Assembly (NCBI GenBank): GCA_004835665.1
Contig: RBKR01000002.1
Coordinates: 372,001-436,000 of the forward strand
Length of the DNA stretch: 64,000 nucleotides
Source of the DNA: Phoma sp. XZ068
Lineage: Eukaryota; Ascomycota; Dothideomycetes; Pleosporales; Didymellaceae
Direction: 5' to 3'
Within the stretch, counting starts at the first letter, position 1. Each line of letters starts with the position of its first letter. The translations under genes and the position numbers were made by a program. Shown piece after piece: positions 33,132-43,639 of this stretch. The notes beneath the pieces were generated by a model, which made no database searches, was not told the origin of the DNA, and saw nothing but the letters and a program-made list of their open reading frames with translations.

Positions 33132-34243
33132 ATGCTTTTCAGCAACATCCTTGCGGCGGTCGCTCTGGCCAGCACCGCTTTCGCTGCTCCTTCCAATAAG
33201 GAATCTCGCGCAAACCGAAAGATGCAATGGTTCGGTATCAACGAGTCTGGTGCTGAGTTCGGGGAGAAGAACTTCCCCGGCGTTTACAACAAGGACTACA
33301 TCTGGTACGACACCAAAACCATTGATCAGTTCCTTGGACAGGGCGTGAACGTCTTCCGCCTGAACTTCTGTAAGTGCCACGTTCAAGAATATCACTGGAC
33401 AGTACTGACAAACCGCAGTGATGGAGCGTCTCACACCCAATACCCTGACCGGTTCTTTCGACAAGGTACTGAAACACCTCTCTCTTAACGCGATTCCGAA
33501 GCTGACAATACTCGCAGGGCTACCTCGGTAACCTCACCCAGCAGGTCAACTACATTACTGGCAAGGGTGCTTATGCTATGATCCTGCCGCACAACTACGG
33601 TCGCTTCTATGGCAACATCATCACCGACACATCTGGGTTTAAGACCTGGTGGAAGAACGTCGCAGCGCAGTTCAAGGACAATGCGCTCGTCATATTCGAC
33701 ACAAACAACGAGTTCCATGATATGGACCAGCAGCTTGTCTTCAACCTCAATCAGGCCTCTATCGACGGCATTCGCGGTGCTGGTGCCACCAAGCAGTACA
33801 TCACCGCGGAGGGCAACTCGTGGACTGGTGCCTGGACTTGGGTTTCTTCTGGCAACGGCGCGTCCCTTGTCAACCTCAAGGATCCCCAGAACAAGCTTGT
33901 CTACCAGATGCACCAGTACCTTGACAGCGATGGCTCTGGCACCTCTGAGAACTGCGTTTCATCCACCATTTTCAAAGAGCGTCTCCAGGCTGCGACTAAG
34001 TGGCTCAAGGACAACAAGAAGCAAGGCTTTATTGGCGAGTTCGCTGGTGGCAACAATGCTCAGTGCATTTCGGCTCTTCAGGACGGTCTTAACTATCTCG
34101 GTCAGAACACTGATGTCTGGCTCGGCGCGGCTTGGTGGGCCGCTGGCCCATGGTGGGGTAGCTACATCTTCAACATGGAGCCTAGCTCTGGTGTTGCTTG
34201 GACCAACATTCTTCCCAAGATCAAGACGTACTTCATCTCCTAG
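33132..34243 (+). CDS. Secreted endo-beta-1,4-glucanase, GH5 subfamily 5 type
   Basis: Exons 33132-33369, 33419-33465 and 33518-34243 give 336 aa. A signal peptide ends near residue 18 (LAAVALASTAFA). The TIM-barrel shows WFGINESGAEFGEKNFPGVY, NVFRLNF, MILPHNYGRFYG, the general acid/base Glu160 in DTNNEFHDMD, YITAEGNSWTGAW, YQMHQYLDSDGSGTSENC, and the nucleophile Glu269 in FIGEFAGG. Family role: hydrolysis of internal beta-1,4-glucosidic bonds in cellulose with retention of configuration. There is no carbohydrate-binding module or linker, so it is a catalytic-domain-only enzyme, like Aspergillus EglB-type enzymes. The residue after the acid/base Glu is Phe, where many GH5 enzymes have Pro; related fungal GH5_5 enzymes also lack Pro there. 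A strong TATA promoter is consistent with inducible expression. Confidence 0.93.
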
Positions 34244-35953
34244 AAGACGCATGCCTTGGTCAGCAGGGACTGGGATTTGATTTGAAAAGTCGTTGATGGT
34301 TATATTCATGTACATACTTGACTTCGTTCTTCTGAGCTTTGCATCAGCATCATAATGAAACTCTTCACAAGTTGAAGCCTTTGCCACAGACAAATGTTCC
34401 CTGAGCATGCCACAAATTCACATTATCACTACTGACCTGAAGTCAGTAATGGGGTTACGCAAGCGCTCAGTGTCGCCAATATCGTTGGAACATTCGTACC
34501 ACCTCCTGTCTACCTCCATAATTTCGTAATAGACTGAGTAGAGATTGCCCCAAATATCACCGTAATATCACCAACATATTACACAATGAGAGCAACAAAC
34601 CACTTGCAATACGGCAAGGTCGTTCCAACCAGAGCATCTACCCGTGTCCAGCATCTCATTTCAATCCAGTGAGCGGACGCTGGCTTTGCTAGTGCCTGCT
34701 GGCCAATGTCACAGAAGGACAGACGCACACAAGACGGCCATCTGAGTCTACAAACTTTGGTGTAGCATCTGGAAAAGCTTGTGGAGAGACTGGTGAAGGA
34801 GTAGTTGGGCTACATGGTTGACAAGACTACCTAGGTAGGCAGTGTGAGTGCGGCCACAGTTAACGCCATCACCGAACACGAGAGGAACAAAGCGACGCAA
34901 TACCACCGGTCTCATATTACCGGACCTACAGAGAGCTTGAGATATCGCAGGTACAGAAGATGAGAAGTGTTGTGCAAAGAAACGGCCCGAAGCTGAGTGA
35001 TGAAAGATGGATCGCGATGGTCACACCACAAAAGACTGTCTCGCGCCGCGCGTCGCGAGGGTCGCTGGCCAGAGAGTGCTTGAAAGAGTATATTGAATCC
35101 ACAACGGACTACATGGCAGCACTCAGTAAAATACTCATTAGCATCCGACTCGACCTCCATCCAGTAGTGAGCTTTGTTCAGAACGCACAACGCGCGGATT
35201 GGATCTCCAATCTAGGCGTTACTCATTACCATCGATTTCTTCAACTAAAATGAAGACTGAAAAGCACGTGAATTATTGAAAGGGAAGTGCCTGCAAAGTG
35301 CCTTGGTGTAATAACGCCCAATCTGTCCAGTCAATTTCACCTGGTGGAGCCCGTGTTTGGTGCGAGTTATTGTCAGTTATGCTCACCCTATTCCGACATT
35401 CCATACACTAACTCCGCTAACGCCAGCCAGGACGTCGTCCAACAGTGCGCTCACGCCAGAGGGTGCAAATAATTCATTTTCCCTTGATTAGATGATGTCA
35501 GCGACACCATGGTCTCGAATTCCCTGAGTAACTTACTAAGAACTTCAAAGCACTAGTACATCGGCCTACACACTAATCTAAATAGCTTTATCTTTAATTG
35601 TACTCCGTTTGAATCCATTGTTTTGCCTGTTGCCTTGTTGTTCACTAATTTACACGCAGTTACTATGGGGGATTTGGTTGCTGACATCACTTGAATTATT
35701 GCACCACCTATCGCTCACTCACAATCATTCAAAGTGCAAAAACATAAACCCGACCCCACACACAGCCAGGATGACGCATCATGGCTTCTCGGGCAGGTGG
35801 AGCGGACAACTGTCTGTATTCGGTCCGATGCCGTCATTCGCCGGGCGATGAAAGCTCCCCACGATGCTATACAACATGCTGCCACTTCTCAAGCGATCAC
35901 CTTTCACTCTTCTAAACTCTTAGTAAAACTTCAGGACTTCAGACTCAAGCACA
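34244..35953. other. Intergenic, 1.7 kb, no gene seen
   Basis: The short frames lack coding character. A small inverted repeat (7-bp stem, 5-nt loop) lies at 34430-34448, about 190 bp after the GH5 stop. The stretch before 35954 is the promoter of the NmrA-like gene. Confidence 0.4.
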
Positions 35954-36988
35954 ATGGTCAAAATCGCAGTAGCAGGTGGCACTGGCAGTTCGTTCACCCC
36001 GCAACCCCACGTCTATTGCTCCCATCATAGCTATTCAGTATCTTGTTTCGATATCAACAACTAATGCCTCCCAGACGTCGCAACAGAAATTCTACGAGCT
36101 TCAATTCGCTCTGGCAAACACGACATCACTATCTTCACCCGCTCAGGCGCTCCCTTGACTCCCGTCTCAGGTGTTCTTTACAAGAAAGTCGACTATAACA
36201 ACCTCGAGCTCCTCACCGCAGACCTCCAAGGCTTCGATGTGTGTCTCTCATTCCTTATCGTCCATCTAGATATCGACAACGTCGTCCAAAAAAACCTAAT
36301 CCAAGCCTGCATCGCCGCAGGAGTAAAACGCTTCGCCCCCGCGGAATGGGGCATCAAAAACAATTCCGGCGTGCCTCCCTACGAAAACAAAGACCTGATC
36401 GCCGCCCACCTCGCCGAAATCAACAGAGACAAACAAGTCTTGGAGTACTGCCTCTTCCAGCCCTCAATCTTCATGGACTACTTTGCACATCCGTACCCAC
36501 TGAGCCCGGGTCTGATCACATGGCCGTTCTTCATCGATTTCGATACGCGCCATGCGATCATCGTGGATGACGGGAATCAACCCATCGTTCTCACGGCGGT
36601 GGCAGATGATTCGGAGATCCTTGCGCGCGCTCTCGAGTCTTCGGATCCCTGGCCGACAGTCGGCGGTATCCAGGGGTGCAAGACGACTATCAATGAGCTC
36701 TTCGCGCTGGGGAAGAAGATCAGAGGTGGTGAGTGGACGGTGGAGTATGTCAAGGGGGAGGATCTGCGTAGAGGTGAGCTTAATGTTAAGTGGGTGCCGC
36801 AGATGAGCCATCCGGTTATACCGTCCGAGGACCGGGAGCAGTGGTCGAAGGAGTTTCTTATCATGTTTTTGGTTGGTCTGTCGAATGGCTCGTGGGATGT
36901 GAGTAATGAGTGGAATCGAAAATTCCCGGATTACAAGTTCACGGGTGTGGAGGAGTATTTGAGGAAGGCGTGGGAGGGGAAACCATAG
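35954..36988 (+). CDS. NmrA-like / isoflavone-reductase-like NAD(P)-binding protein
   Basis: Exons 35954-35987 and 36075-36988 give 315 aa. The first exon ends inside the dinucleotide-binding motif: splicing gives VAGGTGNVATEI, a classic GxxGxxG Rossmann start, which strongly supports the junction even though the donor GTTCGT is weak. The body has DVCLSFL, KRFAPAEWGIKNN (with the Lys/Trp region typical of phenylcoumaran-benzylic-ether-reductase relatives), FQPSIFMDYFAHPYP, and a C-terminal helical part ending VEEYLRKAWEGKP. Family role: atypical short-chain reductases or NADP-sensing regulators, cytosolic; substrate unknown. Third-position composition switches from C-rich to G-rich around 36600. 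It converges on the membrane-protein gene at 37117. Confidence 0.85.
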
Positions 36989-37116
36989 GTGGTGAGTCTG
37001 ACATGTGGATGTGGTGAAGGTATCAGTACCGAGACACCAAAATAGTGAAAAAGTCTATGAAGTAAATACAAGAAGTAAACGACCTATTTACTCCCGAATG
37101 CTGAATGCTGCAGGTC

Positions 37117-38517
37117 TTAAGTATCAATGAGCGGCTCCTGAGGCAGGGGTTTCTCAGGTAGTGGCTTGGTCGGCAGCGGCTTCATCCTCTCCTCGGTCCA
37201 GCCCATCGAGGCACGGCTGCCACCTTCATCGTAGCTATAACTATCCCTATAGTCGCCTGTCCACTCGCCTCGGGACCCACTTTCCTCGTCGTCATCCAGG
37301 TTCCTCTCTTGGTTGAGCTGACTGTACACAGCATCGATGCCCTTCCATCTCGCAAGCCCGCTCTGCTGCTTGGCGAAGTGGTAGAGGCTGTGAATGATGC
37401 GCAGTGTAATAAAGCCGCCGACAATAGAGCCGATGATGATGAAGAACAGGCCAACGAAGTTGGAATGGAAGACTCGGCCAACCAGATTCCTCAACGTCCC
37501 CTTCTTTCCCCAAACGCCCCACTCGTCGCTCAGATATACCAGCTCGCCCTCCTCTTTCCACACATCGCCACCAAAGAACCTCTTAAGCTTGCCCCAAGCA
37601 CTAAGTTTCGGGGAAGCAAAAGTAAAGCGCCGCATAACCTGCTCCACCTTTGTGATTTCAAGCTCGTAAACCTCATCGCCACCAACGCTGCCAAACAGCC
37701 CTCCGTCCTGCGAGTTGTGTGCTACGACCTTGTGCCCGCGCTTGACCGGCTGGCCTGCGACAACGATGAGGAGAGACTTGCGGTCCGGGTCATCGAATTT
37801 CCAAGGCGCGGAGACGCCGCTGGATGCAGCGATGGGGAGCGACCGGCCGCCAACGGGGTCGAATACGATTTCCCAGTAGCGGATGCCGGCGTCTGGTTCT
37901 TCGCGCTCAAGGTGTGCCGAGTAGGAGAAGTCGGTGAGCATGTGGCCGAGGGGCAGCGTTTGGCACCATGCTGTGCAGTCTGAGCTGATTTTGCTGCCGG
38001 AGCAGGTTGGGTTCGAGCAGGTTGTTGCGGCGGAGAGGTTTGCGTAGGAGAAGGACGAGTGTAGGAGTGAGACGGCGATGTGCGGCGGGCTTGGGATTGT
38101 TTCGAGGGTCGGGAAGATCTTTTTGCCGTTCAGGAGGATGGAGCGGGTGTCGTTTGCTAGGGTGACGTTGAAGAACTGCGCGCGATGTGTAAGTGAGAGC
38201 TCTTTGTGGCAAGGCACTGCGCCACCAGACAGTTGGCAAAGGACGGCACTTACGAGTTCCTGGTCGCCATGTGTGATCCTGCTCTCCGGCTTTCCGTCAT
38301 CCGAGTCTTCATTCCATGTTTCTGCATAAGGGCAGTCCTTGCATGCAATCTTGGAGAAGTAGGAAATGCCGGGCGTGACTTCGACAACGCTGTCAATCTT
38401 CTCCGCGCATTTCTCTACGTTGGCGTCCTTTTTGCTGCAGTCCAAGAAATCGAACTCGTCCTGTGCAAGAGCAGAGGCGAGCAAAAGCGGAACGAGTGGC
38501 AGCCCAGGAATGCGCAT
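37117..38517 (-). CDS. Type I membrane protein with Cys-rich lumenal domain
   Basis: Not recognised. The unspliced frame is 466 codons. A 78-nt GT..AG intron (38253..38176, donor GTAAGT, acceptor GCGCAG) is stop-free and in frame, so the likely product is 440 aa from exons 38517-38254 and 38175-37117. A signal peptide (PGLPLVPLLLASALAQ) starts a lumenal domain of about 310 residues with several Cys pairs (CKDCPYAE, CSNPTCSGSK, CTAWC) and N-glycosylation sites. One membrane helix follows (VGLFFIIIGSIVGGFITL), then a cytosolic tail rich in Asp/Glu and Ser that ends in repeated KPLP units. A secretory-pathway or cell-surface role is inferred. Confidence 0.75.
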   Translation of the reverse strand: MRIPGLPLVPLLLASALAQDEFDFLDCSKKDANVEKCAEKIDSVVEVTPGISYFSKIACKDCPYAETWNEDSDDGKPESRITHGDQELVSAVLCQLSGGAVPCHKELSLTHRAQFFNVTLANDTRSILLNGKKIFPTLETIPSPPHIAVSLLHSSFSYANLSAATTCSNPTCSGSKISSDCTAWCQTLPLGHMLTDFSYSAHLEREEPDAGIRYWEIVFDPVGGRSLPIAASSGVSAPWKFDDPDRKSLLIVVAGQPVKRGHKVVAHNSQDGGLFGSVGGDEVYELEITKVEQVMRRFTFASPKLSAWGKLKRFFGGDVWKEEGELVYLSDEWGVWGKKGTLRNLVGRVFHSNFVGLFFIIIGSIVGGFITLRIIHSLYHFAKQQSGLARWKGIDAVYSQLNQERNLDDDEESGSRGEWTGDYRDSYSYDEGGSRASMGWTEERMKPLPTKPLPEKPLPQEPLIDT

Positions 38518-39013
38518 CTTGGGCAGGTTGTGAGTGTGGAGGACTGAACGGACGGCGATGGCTGACAGCTGGGGATCAGCAATCTGCCGTTCGCCGGCAA
38601 CTTCAGGGGTCTAGCGTCCAAGCGTGGCGGGTGGGTCCGCTAGTTTATCGATTGTGCATGCGATGGGCGCGACTGGTCTGGCCAGCCCAGGTACAGGCAC
38701 GGTCGACGATGCTGCGCCAGCAACACCAACTCCAGCATCGCACACTAGCGTCTTCATATCGCTATGCTCGCGCGGGTTGTGTTTAATCATAACCGGTGAA
38801 TGATAACAGCACATTTGGACGACTGACCGTGATCTCGTGGAGCGCCTCCTTTGCTCCGCCCCGCTTGGCTGGCAGCCTGTGAACTTCGTAAGGCAGATTT
38901 TCCACGAGTAGGTACTCAGTAGGCGCGAATATATCTTCTTTGTTGTCCGTTGCGTCTCTTGGTAGACTGCTGGATACCTCTTGATCTGCATTCCATCCTC
39001 GAATCCTTCAATC
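38518..39013. other. Divergent promoter region
   Basis: 496 bp between divergent genes (37117-38517 minus and 39014-39277 plus). No TATA box or repeat stands out. Confidence 0.4.
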
Positions 39014-39277
39014 ATGTCTTCGGTCCAGGATCCCACCAAAGCTCCCACTGTCCAAGAAGGGGAGAAGGCGAAAGACTCTGTTGCCGATACGATCGCATAC
39101 GCGCGACGCACGTACAAGGGCAACCACCCAGATGTCAAAACTTTCGAGCCAGAAACGTATGTTGCGCAGTTTGCTAGACGACTGGACGTACTAATACTCC
39201 ACAGCAACGGCGGCGTCAAGAAGTTCTTGAATAACATCAGTCACACGCTCATGAGCGGTCGGTACGGCGGATCGTAG
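39014..39277 (+). CDS. Small hydrophilic protein, one intron
   Basis: Not recognised. Exons 39014-39156 and 39205-39277 give 71 aa. The intron (39157..39204, 48 nt, donor GTATGT, branch TACTAAT) is stop-free and a multiple of three, so the unspliced reading is also open. The protein is polar (TVQEGEKAKDSVADTIAYAR), ending HTLMSGRYGGS. The ATG at 39014 (ATCATGTCT) is preferred to the upstream in-frame one because the upstream codons look like leader. Splice signals are strong, supporting a true gene. Confidence 0.6.
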   Translation: MSSVQDPTKAPTVQEGEKAKDSVADTIAYARRTYKGNHPDVKTFEPETYVAQFARRLDVLILHSNGGVKKFLNNISHTLMSGRYGGS

Positions 39278-39945
39278 GGATATAGACTTTCATGATATTT
39301 ACTCATATCATAGCTAGTATGTAGTGCAAGGAATGGAAATCAAGTATCGAAGTCCAACTTCCTTGTTGTAGAAGCAGAGGTGTATATGATGTCCTGCCCA
39401 AGCATTATCGCTAGTCTTCGCATTGGTCTGCAAGGTGAGAGTCTTGTCTGCTTGGCGCAAGACTTGAGTGCGCCCTCTAGAGATGTCAAGTATTAGGCTT
39501 AAACCATGCCACATATATATCATTCATCAGCACCATCCTAGAATGCACATCTATCGTGCGCGCAGTGAGCATCGAGCAAACAGCATCTGGCTGGTATACT
39601 AAGCTATCGGGATTGGCAGTGGTGTTACCATGGTTAGCCGGCGTATGGTGGAAAGCGAACGCCTGAGAAGCAAGCTACAAGTCGTGAATGCTCCGGACTA
39701 CAATGAATATTCACCTAGAGGAAAGACGTCGTGACTCTCAAATGATAGTCAAGAGCGCGTCAATCGTGGCAAGTGGAAACGAGACCCTGTGACGTCACAT
39801 GCTTTCTCCACCTTTTACGTAGCAGTTGCGCAACACTCGGCATAAAACACACCACTTAACTCAGCAAACCTCGCACACTCAGCCCAGAGAACCTTCGATC
39901 CCCCAAGTTAAACAACAAGCACTCGAGACCGAAGCAATCGCCACC
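39278..39945 (+). promoter_or_regulatory. Intergenic region with CRE palindrome TGACGTCA
   Basis: 668 bp. A perfect TGACGTCA at 39790-39797 lies about 150 bp before the ATG at 39946; this is the consensus of CREB/Atf1-type bZIP factors, which act in fungal stress responses. The function is inferred from the consensus alone. Confidence 0.45.
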
Positions 39946-40263
39946 ATGCCATCATCGTTCCAAAGCCAGACCTTCTCCTCCACATCCTCCTCTATCAACG
40001 GCCAAACCACATCCCGCACACAGTCCACATACAGCGACAACTCCGGCACACGCGTGCACCAAACGAGTCAAGAGCCGGGTCAAGCCGTACGCGAAGAGCG
40101 TTTCGAGATCGACAGCAGCGGTCGGAGGATTGCAGAGGGGTCGACGAGCGGCAGCAACGCAGGAAGGATCGAGGATGTGACAGACGAACAGCAGAAGGAG
40201 AATGATAGGCTGTATGAGGAGAGAATGGAGGACGAGTATGCTAAGAGGGAGGGTGGCGCTTAG
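39946..40263 (+). CDS. Small disordered hydrophilic protein
   Basis: Not recognised. 105 aa from the ATG at 39946 (GCCACCATGCC, an optimal Kozak context); the frame is open upstream to 39826 but that part reads like leader. Residues 1-50 are Ser/Thr/Gln-rich. Residues 55-75 contain REERFEIDSSGRRIAEGSTS, and the C-terminal third is Glu/Asp/Arg-rich and probably helical (DEQQKENDRLYEERMEDEYA). No Cys, signal or membrane helix is present. The composition resembles stress-induced disordered proteins, and a CRE element in the promoter fits that idea, but no function can be claimed. Confidence 0.6.
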   Translation: MPSSFQSQTFSSTSSSINGQTTSRTQSTYSDNSGTRVHQTSQEPGQAVREERFEIDSSGRRIAEGSTSGSNAGRIEDVTDEQQKENDRLYEERMEDEYAKREGGA

Positions 40264-41135
40264 GTGAGGAGGAAGGGTACGGATATCGACGAATAATGGG
40301 ATTGTCGCAAAAAGAGGTTGAGAATGCGATCATCGTTTATGAAATTACACACGGTCTTACAGATGCCAAATGAATTTCAGGTTTCACGTGCTAATACTAG
40401 AGCGACGCGACTCTACTTTGTTTTGTTGAAGTTTTCGCTGGGTGCATTCTACGCCGTGAAGCTCATCATAGAGATGCTGTTTGGTAGTCTACCGTTGGCA
40501 ATGACAGCAATAAGCCGGAGATTAAGAGCAAGGTCTGTGACAACGATGCGGAAATCAAGCATAGGCTGCATCAAGGGCGACCTGTGCGCTCCTGTCCTCT
40601 CCGGAGAGCTCCACCATCCGCGTCCTCTCCACACATTCCTCCTCCCTTACGCGCACAATACCCGGCCCCAGCCTATCCGGCGCTCCCAATTCTAACATTG
40701 TCATCGCCAGTATCCGTGGCGCGCTAAAGTTCCGCTGTGCTAACCGCCCCGCCCCGCCTTCCAGCCCTGCAGCAGGCGCCCACGTGACATATTGACCTTG
40801 AATTGCCGTTCATATCCGTTCTGAATTTTGAATATACCTGAGCCTTCCGCCGTCAGCATCGCAACAAAATTGGGGCACGGGACCTCTTCCATGACGACCC
40901 CGTGCTTAGCTCGTCTTTGTCATAATTGGGAAGAAAAGAATCCTGGATACTACGGGAGCTGCGGATGGCGGTGGAAGGGGGGATTTCTCTTAAGTAGACG
41001 CGTCTTGCTACTCTGTCAAAGGAATCTCACTGTTGTTATACTCGGCTTGCTGTGTACTCAAGTCGTACATTTGTGTGTCAATGAGCGAATCTCAATAACA
41101 TATCCTTTATCAAGCTTACAATCTGAACTATCACC
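40264..41135 (+). other. Intergenic, promoter of the P450 gene
   Basis: 872 bp. No supported gene. The part near 40730-40790 is GC-rich and the rest AT-rich. Confidence 0.35.
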
Positions 41136-42845
41136 ATGGAGCTGTTTAGCCTCGTGTGGTCGCTTCTGACCTCGCCGCTGCTGCTTGTATCCACTGTCTT
41201 TGGAACTCTCACATTCTACGTCCGTACCACGTCTTGCGTCCAATAACCCCTCTAACAGTCTCAGATCCTCGCTGTAATCCTCTACCGCCTAACCCTCCAC
41301 CCGCTCGCCAAATACCCCGGCCCACCGCTCGCAAAAATCACAGACATCTACCTCGCATACTACGCCTACAAAGGCAGCAGGCACCTCGCCTTCCAAAACG
41401 CACATCTGCAGTACGGACCATACGTGCGTCTGGGCCCAAATCTACTCTCCATCAACACAGCCACCGGCTTGAAGAGCATCTACGGCTTCCGCAGCAATGT
41501 GCGCAAGGCCTCGTTCTACGAAGCGTTTCCCAGCACAAAGGCCGCTGTTAGCGTGCACTCGGCAATTGACAAGATGCAGCACGCGCGCAAGAGGAGGGTG
41601 ATGAGCAGTGCGTTCAGCGACGCTGCGATCCGCAACCTTGAGAAATACATTATCGCGAATGTGCGCGTGGGATGTGAGTTGCTTGGGCGCAGAAGTGGTG
41701 GCAGTGACCCAAGTCCAGGTGATGAGAAGTCTATGAATGGGCAGGGATGGAATGGCACGTGGAATGCGGCGCATTGGTGTGAGTGGTTGGTGTTTGACAT
41801 CATGGGTGATTTGGTTTTTGGCAAGGCGTTTGGCATGCTGGAAAGCCCGGCGAATCGATTTGCAACACAGTTGGTCGGCAATGCTGCGCACAGGCATTTG
41901 ATTGTAAGTTTTGTTGTGGCTGTCGGAAGGTTATGAAGCTGACATGTGTAGTGTGGTACCCATCTCACGATTCACAACTGGCATCTGGATAAGCTGTTCT
42001 TCCGCAAGATTGCTGGCCAAAGGGCACAGTATATGCAGTACTCCAAAGCGCAGGCTATGGAGCGCACCAAGCTGGGTCTTGAGGCTGATCGTAAGGATTT
42101 CTTCTACTACCTATTAAACGCCAAGGATGCGGAGACTGGCGAGGGCTTCAACATGAACGAGCTGTGGGGCGAGTCGAACTTGTTGATCATTGCGGGCTCA
42201 GACACCACATCGACTGCAATGTCTGGTACCTTCTTCTACCTGGCGAAAAACCCCAAGGTTCTGGAGAAGTTGTGCAAAGAGATCCGCGAGACTTTCTCCG
42301 ACGTCGAACAGATCGTAACTAGCCCGAAGTTGAGCAGCTGCTCCTACCTGAAGGCTTGTATCGATGAAACGATGCGTATGACGCCCCCAGTGGCTGGCGC
42401 CCTCCCTCGCCAAGTCCTCCCCGGTGGTATGGAGATCGATGGTAAGCACATCCCAGCGGGTGTCGATGTTGGCGTACCCATCTACGCCATCCACCACAAC
42501 CCGAACTACTATCCTCAGCCATTCGACTACATCCCGGAGCGCTGGCTCGCAGACCCATCGGCCAACCCCCTGCACAGCAGGCTGCCTGACGCGCAGTCTG
42601 CCTTCAACCCCTTCAGCATCGGACCCCGAGGTTGTATTGGTAAGGGTCTGGCGTACGTCGAGCTGACCGTCACAATCGCGCGGGTTCTCTACTTGTACGA
42701 TCTGAGGCTCGCTCCTGGAACGACGCTGGGTGCTGGCAATAAGGATCTTGAAGTTGGAAGGACAAGGGAGACAGAGTATCAGATTGAGGATGTCTTCGCG
42801 AGCAGAAAGGACGGACCGATGGTGCAGTTCCGGGCGAGAGTTTAA
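41136..42845 (+). CDS. Cytochrome P450 monooxygenase
   Basis: Exons 41136-41219, 41265-41903 and 41952-42845, all phase 0, give 538 aa, the usual length. An N-terminal membrane anchor spans the first junction (SPLLLVSTVFGTLTFY then ILAVILYRLTLHPLAKYPGPP, which also holds the Pro-rich hinge). The I-helix oxygen-binding motif AGSDTT is at about 322-327, the ExxR motif ETMR at 380-383, and the PERW segment at about 436. The haem loop FSIGPRGCIG is at 462-471, with Cys469 as iron ligand. Family role: ER-bound, NADPH-reductase-dependent oxidation of a hydrophobic substrate, often secondary metabolites or xenobiotics. No biosynthetic core enzyme lies nearby, so the substrate is unknown. The first intron uses donor GTCCGT, which is weak. 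Confidence 0.9.
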
Positions 42846-43639
42846 AAAGTCCCAGGTATAAAAAAGAACAATAGTACAAGTTGCACCAAAGTCGGCCGCC
42901 GCTACGTGAAGGCTCGCATGAATAGATGGATTGCACAGTTACTCTGATATGGGTGCTTCCACAAGTCCAACGGCTGATTGTCGGGTCGGATAATCAATAC
43001 GTCATTGGGAGTGGCTTTTAGTCCGTGATAGTAGCTTCTGTACTTCTCCTCTGACAGAACAACAACATCGCTGTCGGATGTAGAAGAACTATCTAAGGTC
43101 ATCAGTAGCAAATCCATAGCCAGGGTGGCGCTATTTGGTTGTGCAGGGGTTGAACTGGAAGGCTGTTCGGTGGAACGTCTTTCGGCAGGACTTTGTTCGG
43201 AAAACGATGCAACTCGAGAGGCACTGGCGTATAGATGGCATCTGTGAGGAATTCGATAGGTATCGACTAGTCTCCAGAATGTCTATTTGGCTTTTATTAC
43301 TGCGCATATGTTCAAACAGCCAGTGGAAAGTGCACTTCGTGCAAGAAAACGTGAAATAATCGCCATGTTGTACAGAAACGCCGCTGCCATATGCAAAGAT
43401 GGGAACCTACAGGAGCGCAACCAGAAAAAACTTGGGCGATGGTATGGAAGAGTCTAGGTGCAACTTGAGTACTAGTTAGCGCGTCTCTTATCGATATCGT
43501 CTTGGCATTGTCTATTGTGGACTTTTTTTCCCTGCGCGTATGCATCAACAACACAGTCTCGACGTCCTAAAGCATCTAAGCAGCCGCACCGTGTGGAATC
43601 TGCTTGCCTCATTTCTACAAATACGGTCTCGCAATCATC
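42846..43639. other. Intergenic, no gene called
   Basis: 794 bp. A 71-codon minus-strand frame (43117-42902) with a Ser/Asp-rich start is the only one with some coding flavour. It is unsupported by motif or splice signals and is left out. Confidence 0.35.

Noticed and set aside
34430..34448. Inverted repeat TACTGAC/GTCAGTA
   Set aside because: A 7-bp stem with a 5-nt loop is common by chance; no run of T or partner element gives it a role.
42902..43117. 71-codon minus-strand frame with a Ser/Asp-rich start
   Set aside because: Some coding flavour, but too short, unspliced and without motif or promoter signal.
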